From: Adiantum capillus-veneris
Lineage: Eukaryota; Streptophyta; Polypodiopsida; Polypodiales; Pteridaceae
DNA length: 64,000 bases
Assembly (NCBI GenBank): GCA_014529385.2
Contig: CM043947.1
Span: 104,683,811 to 104,747,810 of the forward strand
Reading direction: 5' to 3'
Within the stretch, counting starts at the first letter, position 1, and each line of letters starts with the position of its first letter. A program made the translations under genes and the position numbers. This document shows positions 56,854-64,000 of the stretch, one piece after another. A model generated the notes under the pieces. It did not search any database and was not told the origin of the DNA. It worked only from the letters and a program-made list of their open reading frames with translations.

Positions 56854-59800
56854 ATGTCTGGGTATCCTCTTTTCTTGGAGAGCCTGGAGAGGATGCAGAA
56901 TTATTTTTAGCGAATTTCAAGATGTCTTTCCGTATCAAGAGGATAATAACTGATCAAGAACGTGTAGAAATGTTTGAGGTGGTCCTTAGGAAAGATGCTA
57001 ACACTTGGTTTGACTCTTTGCCTGAGGAAGTTAAGGGGAATTACACAGAAGTTTTGAATCGTTACAAGAAATACTTCTTTGATCCCCAAAACACTCAAAA
57101 ATTATGGCAAGACATTGTTTCTCATAAGCAAAAAGACTTAGATGACTACTAATTGTACGAGCAAGAGTTTCTACGTCTTTGGGCTCTATGGATACGAAAT
57201 GTTGCTAACCCTGGTGATGGTGCATAATTTCTAAAGAAGGAGAGGTTCATAGCCGGACTCTTTCCTGACCTTAAGGTAAAAGTTGAGGCGGGTGCACCTG
57301 CTACCTTTGATGCAGCTGAAACTAGGGCTGCTGAGAAATATAGGAAACTCAAGTGCTTAAGGGGAGAGGTTCCAATAGAAGGTCTTAGACCCAAAGGTAA
57401 GTCACAAGCATCAACATCGAGGGAGCTTCCTGAGGTAATGGCGGAAGTAATTGAGAAGTTAAACGAATCTTTAAGCAGCCTGCCAATTCACCTTGCACAA
57501 GCTGTAGGTCCAAAGGGACAAGCAAAGAAGTCTGAAGAGCGAGATCCACGACCTAGGAGAGTATTGCAATGTTGGAATTGCGGAGAGTCTGGACATGGGA
57601 TGTATAATTGTCCTTGGCCCCGTGGGGAGCCAGGGAGACCTAACTTGAATTACCCAGTGATGAATGCAGGTGAAGGAACTGGTCAACAACCAAGGATTCT
57701 ACAAAGAACAAATGGACCAAGACCACCTCCACAAGGGGTAGAAGGAGTTCCACCTTTGCCAGATCCAAATGTGCATGTGGTAGAGGTGACAAACTCAAAT
57801 GAGGTTGACATGGAAGCAAATGGCATTAAGTGTGGCCGAGGAAAAGGTAAAGAGAAAGAGGGTGTCCCATCACAGAGTGACCATGGACAAGGCAAGAAGG
57901 AAAAGGAGACCAAGGAAGCTAAGAGGACTCGACGTCGTATCAATCAACAAGACTTCCCTCTTGGACATGGTATGGCTCCATACATCCTGTTGGAAGACAT
58001 GCGAGGTAAGGGTTCTGATATCTCATGGCCTCAGTTTCTTGCATTATGCCCACAAGTTAGGAGGGATTTAACAAGGGCAGTTAGCACTAGGAGAAAGGTA
58101 AAAGAGAGTTTTCCTGTTGTAAAAATTGCACATGCTGAAATGAACGAGGATATTACACTTGTGCTAGATTGTTACATAAAAGGAAGATTGGTTAGGAAAG
58201 GTCTAGTGGATGGGGGTGCACAAATTTGCATCATGACAGAAGGGCTCATGCAAAGACTAGGCATGCACATCCATGAGACACCTGAAATCAAAGTGAAAAT
58301 GGAAAACAATAGGAGGGCTAGGTGCGTAGGGATTTGTAAAAATGTTTTTGTGGAGGCCTTTGGCATTAAGAAGGCAGTGGATTTCTATGTCATGTCTACC
58401 AAGGGAAATGGTTACCCATTTATCCTAGGAAGACCATGGCTAATGAAAATGCCATCTTTGTAGGATTGGGAGAGTGGAAAGCTAATTTGCAGGAATGACA
58501 ATCACAAGAAGGTTGTCTTTGACATGAAGGAGCAACGCCAAGAGGAGCTCCATGAAGAATCATCTTGAAGTGAGACGGAAGAAGATTGGACTGAAAACAC
58601 TTCAGAAGAAGAAAGTAGCGGCAGTATTACTGAAGAGGAGTCCTCCATTGAAGTCATGGGGGTAAGGTTTAAGCCAAACAACTAGGAGACCTCTTCTCGA
58701 GGTTTGGAAGAGGTAGGTTCCCAAGAGAACCAAAAGGTGGAAGATGAAGGAATGTTAGAAGGTATGTTGTCTACAACACTTACAAAGGATGAAAGAGAGG
58801 AGTTCAAATGTGTGCTAAGGAAATTTCCGAGGCTTTTTGCTAAAGACTACACCGATGTGTGTGGAGTAGATGTTGTTCAACACAAGATTGAGTTGAAGCC
58901 ATAGGCCACACCTAAGGCTCAAAAGCTACGAAGGCTAGGAGTCGTTAAGGAGCAGGCTCTACTCAAGGAGGTAAGAAAGCTTCTAGCAGCAGGTTTCATT
59001 TATCCACTGGAGAATTCAGAGTGGGTCTCTCCCGTTGTTGTCACTCCTAAGAAAAACGGCAAGTGGAGGGTGTGTGTGGATTATCGTTCACTTAATGGGG
59101 CAACAAAAAGAGATCACTTTCCCCTCCCATTTCAGGATGATATACTAAATGAAGTAGCTGGTCATGAGAAGTACACTGTGTGTGATGGCTACTCGGGTTA
59201 CTTTCAAATAGGTATCGCATTGGAGGATCAATTGAAAACAACCTTTATCACTCCTTGGGGTTGTTATGCTTTTAGAGTCATGCCATTTGGCCTGACAAAT
59301 GCTCCTGCAACTTTCCAACGCTTCATGAACATGGTGTTTCAAGCATTCTTTGGAAAGTCCATTAGGATTTTTATTGATGATTTTTGCATTTATAGCTCAA
59401 AATCATTGCATCTACAAAGGGTAGAAGAAGGTTTAGAGAAGCTCTATGACATGGGAGGTCAACTCAACCCCGACACGTGTCACATAGCTGAGGATGAAGT
59501 GATCTTGCTTGGTCACAAGGTTTCCTATAAAGGCATTGAGGTGGATCCTTCAAAGGCAAAGGCTCTTATTGAGCTCCCCTCACCCAAGAATCTCAAAGAG
59601 GTCATATCATTCATTCAAAAAGTGAAGTATATGTCACGCTTTATTCACTTAGCTTCGGAGTTGCTTCATCCTTTGCAAAAGTTGACACAACAAGTAGAAT
59701 TTGCATGGTCTGATGAGCTTGAAGAGTATTTTTGTAACATTAAAGTCATTTTGTCAGAGCTACCAACACTCATGCCTCCTTGTTGGGAGTACACATTCTT

Positions 59801-62038
59801 TGTTAGCTCTAGTGTTGGAAGGGAAACAATTGGTGCTGTGTTGCTACAACAAGATCCCCACAGTACAAGGATGCGACCCATCTACTTTTCTAGTAGGGTC
59901 ATGAATGCTTTGGAGAGAGACTACACAGAAGCAGAACTCATGATGCTTTCTCTCATGTTTGCGGTGAGAAAGTTTAGATCCTACCTGCTACCAAAACCTT
60001 TTGTAATTCTCACTGTAGAGAATTTGTTCCCTTGGGTGTCATCTCAAATGAATCTTAGTACTAGGATCTCAAAGTGGATTATGGAGTTGCAAGAGTTTCA
60101 ATACTCTTTCAAGGTAGAAGATTGTGTGCGTGCACAATTGGCAGGGATTCTCACTTATAGGGTGCATGAAAAGGAGATTAAGGTGCCTGAAGTAAAGACC
60201 CTACCATTACCACCACCAAAAAGTATTACTAATGCTTTTACCTTGTTCTTTGATGGAGCTTTTGGTCGAGCCACAGGAAAAGCAGGGGGAGGGATAATGT
60301 TGCTCAACCCAAGTGGAGAGGTGGTCATGAAAGAGAAGTTCAATCTACCAAGTTCAGCTAGCAACAATGAAGCAGAATACGACAAACTAATTCATGGTTT
60401 GAAGATGTGCATTGGCCAAGGGATACAACGCCTCATGGTAAAGGGAGATGCACTTCTCATTGTTAAACAGATTTTAGGCATTTGGGCATGCAAGAATGAA
60501 AGCTTACGGACAAAAGTTCATGCCATTCGTAGATTGTTTAATCAATTTGAAGAAGTGCAACTATATCATATTCCTAGGAAACAGAATGAAGATGCCGATT
60601 TACTTGCACAGCAAGTAGTTACATGTGTTGAGAAAGAAGTGCAGGTCATCATGGCGAGTTTCCACAAGACTTTACGAAGGCTCAGAAGAGGAGACTCATG
60701 AAGAAGGCAAGCGCATATCTCTTCCTAGAAGGCTCCCTCTATCAAAGAGGGAGGGATCAAGTATGCAGAAGAGTACCAACTATTGAAGAAATTCCAGCCA
60801 TTCTAAAAGGTTTGCATGAAGAAGCATGTGGTGGTCATTTTGCCCAAGAATTAACTGTGAAGAAGATTTTGCTCGCGGGGTATGTTTGGCCAAGTCTGCA
60901 TGTGGATGTCCAACATTGGTGTAAAAGTTGTCACAATTGTCAGGAAAATGGGAATAGAAGAATGGTTTATGGTCCAAGGCAAATCGTGATTGCAAATGGA
61001 CCCTTTGAAAAGTGGGGCATTGATGCTATGGGTCCTCTGCTTAGGACAAAAAATGGTAAACTCTACATTCTAGTGGCTGTAGACTATATGACTAGGTGGG
61101 TGGAAGCACAAAGTGTGGCAAAGGTAAATGAGAGGACAGTGAGCAAATTCGTCTACACTCACATTTGTTGTAGATTCGGCACACCTTTGGAGATTGTTTC
61201 TGATAATGGTCCAGGGTTTAGAAAGGGATTGCTCACAGAAGTCTGTGAAGAAATTCACATTCTACATCGTCACAGTACACCCTACTATCCCCAATCAAAT
61301 GGTTTGGTAGAAAAAGCTAATGGTGTCATTGCAGGCATCATTAGAAAGATGGTGAAAAACAAGACAAAGTTGTGGGATGACTTCTTGGATGGTGCCTTGT
61401 GGGCGTATCGAACCACATATAGGGAAGCCACGGAGTTCACACTATTTCACTTGGTCTATGGTCAAGAGGCTTTACAGCCAATTGAACTAAACATTCCAAC
61501 AATGCGACTTCATGGAAAATCAGCACAAGATGATCAAGAGGTATGGATGGATCGACTTCTTACGTTAGTGGAGCTTGAGTGGAAAAGAGAAGCAGCATAT
61601 GAGTGCTACAAGAGGAAAGCCACACAAGCGAAAGAAACGCACGACAAGAAACTGAAGGACAAAGGCATCAATGAAGGAGATCTTGTGCTAAGGTATGACA
61701 ATCGACTCGATAATCGTTTTGATGCCAAATTTCAAACAAGATGGCAAGGACCATACATAGTCAAGAAGGCTTTCAATTCAAGTTACTATCAGCTTATGGA
61801 CTTGAATGGTAAAGAGCACTCCAGGAAAGTAAACGGGTATCGCTTGAAACCCTATTTGAGTCGCCTTCTACCAAAGGATCTACCAAAGATCTGTCAAAAG
61901 GCCACTGTCTCATGTAAGTATTGTTACATGAAGCATGAGTGTAACTCTAGCCAAAATTTTGAGGGGCCAAACAATAAAGATCTCGTCAAGGACTCTGAAG
62001 CACTCTCTTTGGAAAAGATGCTCTATGATGGTACATGA
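56854..62038 (+). pseudogene. Gag-pol of element B (broken)
   Basis: Homologous to the gag-pol of element A throughout. One frame holds from 56922 to 60701, interrupted by stops at 57150, 57225, 58461, 58566, 58683 and 58902. A frameshift near 60670-60690 moves the integrase into another frame, which is open from 60698 to 62038, and a further shift near 56875 separates the probable gag start. Landmarks are the zinc knuckle CWNCGESGHGMYNC and the protease site VDGGAQ (again DGG). Reverse transcriptase has FIDD, and the second RNase H has DGAF, NNEAEY, GDA and ADL. Integrase has Asp109, Asp169 and Glu205 of the last ORF (D-x35-E). It is not expected to make a working polyprotein. Confidence 0.92.
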
Positions 62039-62049
62039 ATATACCATCA

Positions 62050-62066
62050 TCCAGGGGGAGGGCTAA
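62050..62066 (+). promoter_or_regulatory. Polypurine tract of element B
   Basis: CCAGGGGGAGGGCTAA directly precedes the 3' LTR, nearly identical to that of element A. Confidence 0.75.
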
Positions 62067-62724
62067 TGATAGCCGTTTTTTGGCTCTTTGTAATTGCCAC
62101 AGTGAGTTACCTCACCCTACCAAAATCACCCAAACACTGTGGCTATCCCTACCATTTCACTGTACATAGGCGTGCGTGAGTCACGGGACTTTTCCCATAT
62201 CTTCTTAAAAAACCCTCAATTAGCTAGTCATTGGGCTAGTTGAGCCAAAAAAATAAAAAATATAAGTATATTATGGCCCATGCGTATGTAAATATTTCTT
62301 TGTATATAGGGCCTAAATAAAAGATTTTTTCATAATTATTTTGGTATTTATTTAAATATTTCTACCTAGGTGTGTGTTATTTATGCTCTGTACATTGCCT
62401 CACCATTACCACAATTTTTCTTACCATTTTTCATACTCTTTATTCCATATAAAAATATTTTCATGTAAGCTTCTCTTATATTTGGTGTAACTCCACCCCA
62501 ACAAAAATCCAAAAAAACTAGTTTTATTTATGTGTATATTTTTTCACTATTGTGATTCCTAGTTCGCATCCAAAAGTAGGTGGTGCCCCAAATTTGTGTA
62601 GGGTTAGGCTGCGGGTTTGTGTGTGTGTTTGTTGTTTTTCCAACCCCAACCCAATTGAGCAGCATGGGAGCCTTGAAGGGTGTCTGGAGGTTGCTCTTCT
62701 TGTTGCCTGCCCCGGACCGCTTCA
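62067..62724 (+). repeat. Element B 3' LTR with large internal deletion
   Basis: Only 658 bp against about 2.5 kb for the 5' LTR. It matches 43566-44021, then jumps at 62557/62558 to the sequence found at 56056-56224. About 1.9 kb including the TATA box is missing. Small indels are also present (for example extra sequence near 62380-62410). Confidence 0.88.
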
Positions 62725-63568
62725 ATATTTAGCATTGCCAAGCTATTGGAGGGTTGTGACTCATGCTCCATACATGGCTAGGCTCCAAATCGGGCAGGTA
62801 AATAGACATGATTTCTTGATTAGAAACCATCAGACTCGGCATATAAGAGTGCTTTTTGAAGCTTTCTCCTTAAAAAATATCTTCTTGAGAAGTGAAAGTT
62901 CCCGCGGTGGAAGGCTAGGGTGTGGGTGTGTTTTGATCTTGAGCCTTTGGGTGTGTTAAGTAAACCTTGGGCCACATTCAATAACGTTGATAAGCGCAAG
63001 TAAATGCTTAAGCTTGCCATCTTCCCCATCTTCATTACTATGCTATTATGTATGCTAGCAAGAAGAGTAATGATAAGTGAGGAACTATTTCTTTCTCCTA
63101 TGGAATGTTTCTTCTTCCTCTTCCCTATCCTCATTCCCCTCTAGCTCTCTCCACCTTCGAAGGTGTTTGAGGCCTTGGGACTGAGGCTTGGGATAGTTAA
63201 TGCTTTCTTCAAGTTTATGCTATGCTTGTGATGCATGAAGATTTCCATCTTCATTACATCACCTAGGCTACAAGGAACACAAACATTGTATTGTACCAAG
63301 TCTCTCTTGATGGGAGAAACTATAATACAAATGCCTATTGGAGGGAGGACCGGCTCCATATGAATCCGGTCCTCAACTATTGCCATGTTCTCTAAAATCT
63401 CTCTCTCTCTTGCCAAAGTATTGTTCATGCCAAGTTAACTAAGTACCATGTTTATTTTTCTACCATCAATTAAGTTCAACCGCTATGATCACAAAGAATC
63501 TCTCAAAAGTTCTTCACCTAATTTCTTAATTCCGCTACTCTCAAAGTTGATAGGCAATTTCCATTACA
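62725..63568 (+). mobile_element. Possible 5' LTR of another retrotransposon
   Basis: The sequence ends CCATTACA directly before a near-perfect initiator-Met primer-binding site. The LTR start was not located and no partner LTR lies in the window. The 95-codon minus-strand ORF at 63141-63428 is probably not a gene. Confidence 0.35.
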
Positions 63569-63580
63569 TTGTATCAGAGC
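63569..63580 (+). promoter_or_regulatory. Primer-binding site like that for initiator Met-tRNA
   Basis: TTGTATCAGAGC matches the plant consensus TGGTATCAGAGC at 11 of 12 bases. It follows a CA dinucleotide, as expected just inside a 5' LTR. Confidence 0.55.
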
Positions 63581-63629
63581 ATTTGGTTTCTCTTTTCTTG
63601 CTTAAGAAGAGAGGTCCTTAAGTAGCCTA

Positions 63630-64000
63630 TTAACACTAGGTTGGTAACCTAACAGGACATAAAAGTGTCCTTTCAGGGTTTTGAAAAAAATCTCCAAAAC
63701 CATAGTAGATCCACTCATTTTGTAAAATCCTTTCATGAGGTTATAGTTCAAGGCCTATTACACATGGAAAAAATAAGAAACTTGTAAAATTTCTCATCTT
63801 TTGGTCGCACCAAGCCTCCAAAGTTGATGGATCAATGCATTTTCATCAAAACAGTCATTTCTTACGCTTTGTTGCATAAAAATAAGATTAGGGATTTTTG
63901 TAGGACTTGAGATAAATTCCCTAGTTAACTTCAATGGGTTGGTGATCAGAACATATGATTGCTTCTCACTCACTATTTTTTGTTTTTCCATAATAAATAT
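63630..64000. mobile_element. Second piggyBac-like non-autonomous element (runs off the window)
   Basis: It begins TTAACACTAG and is collinear with 39441-39815, including the AGGACATAAAAGTGTCC hairpin and the CCAAAACCATAGTAGATCC block. It interrupts the sequence just after the primer-binding site at 63569. The right end lies outside the window. Confidence 0.65.

Larger units (their letters stand above)
43566..62724 (+). mobile_element. Element B: older Ty3/gypsy (Tat-like) retrotransposon, host of nested element A
   Basis: The LTRs start TGATAGCCG at 43566 and 62067 and end CGCTTCA at 56224 and 62724. The flanks give a 4-bp target duplication ATAT (43562-43565 and 62725-62728). The 5' LTR is split by element A at 44511/54618. 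Internal parts in order are primer-binding site, two small related ORFs, gag with zinc knuckle, protease, reverse transcriptase, two RNase H domains, integrase and polypurine tract. Gag-pol is broken by six stops and frameshifts, so B is not autonomous. It must predate A. Confidence 0.93.

Overview
This is nuclear DNA of a land plant. The evidence is a plant-type subtilase with a GT-AG intron, degenerate PPR-like sequence, plant Ty3/gypsy and Ty1/copia retrotransposons, small DNA transposons, long CT/GA microsatellites and very low gene density. The CENH3-like histone relic, PPR-derived repeats and large retroelements would suit a big-genome vascular plant such as a fern, but nothing read here fixes the species.

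Layout. 1-4.1 kb: two head-to-head copies of an unrecognised two-exon gene, with a PPR-derived repeat between them. 4.4-8.7 kb: microsatellite-rich, with a broken histone H3 (CENH3-like) pseudogene on the minus strand. 9-15.4 kb: unrecognised ORFs and a decayed minus-strand DNA-transposase-like gene. 16.3-18 kb: second copy of the PPR-derived repeat. 18.1-24.5 kb: the only convincing intact host gene, a secreted subtilisin-like protease of 785 aa in two exons with a 3.4 kb intron. An inverted-repeat hairpin and a G35 tract lie upstream, and a 150-bp inverted repeat flanks exon 2. 25-43.5 kb: fragments of gypsy and copia elements, candidate minus-strand LTRs, a mariner-like MITE, a piggyBac-like (TTAA) non-autonomous element and tandem repeats.

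43.6-62.7 kb: two nested Ty3/gypsy elements. The older element B (43566-62724) is decayed. The younger element A (44512-54617) is inserted in B's 5' LTR; it has nearly identical 2.0 kb LTRs and an intact 1770-aa gag-pol. Both have 4-bp target duplications, a second complete RNase H domain behind a degenerate first one (the Tat-lineage arrangement), and very similar polypurine tracts. The window closes with an LTR/primer-binding-site candidate cut by a second piggyBac-like copy.

The most unusual signal is in the leaders of A and B. Between primer-binding site and gag, each element carries two small ORFs (70, 70, 70 and 72 codons). All four proteins are related. They form two types, conserved between A and B at protein level despite many synonymous changes, and the order of the two types is reversed in the two elements. 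I do not recognise this protein family; it looks like an accessory-gene pair under selection in these retrotransposons.
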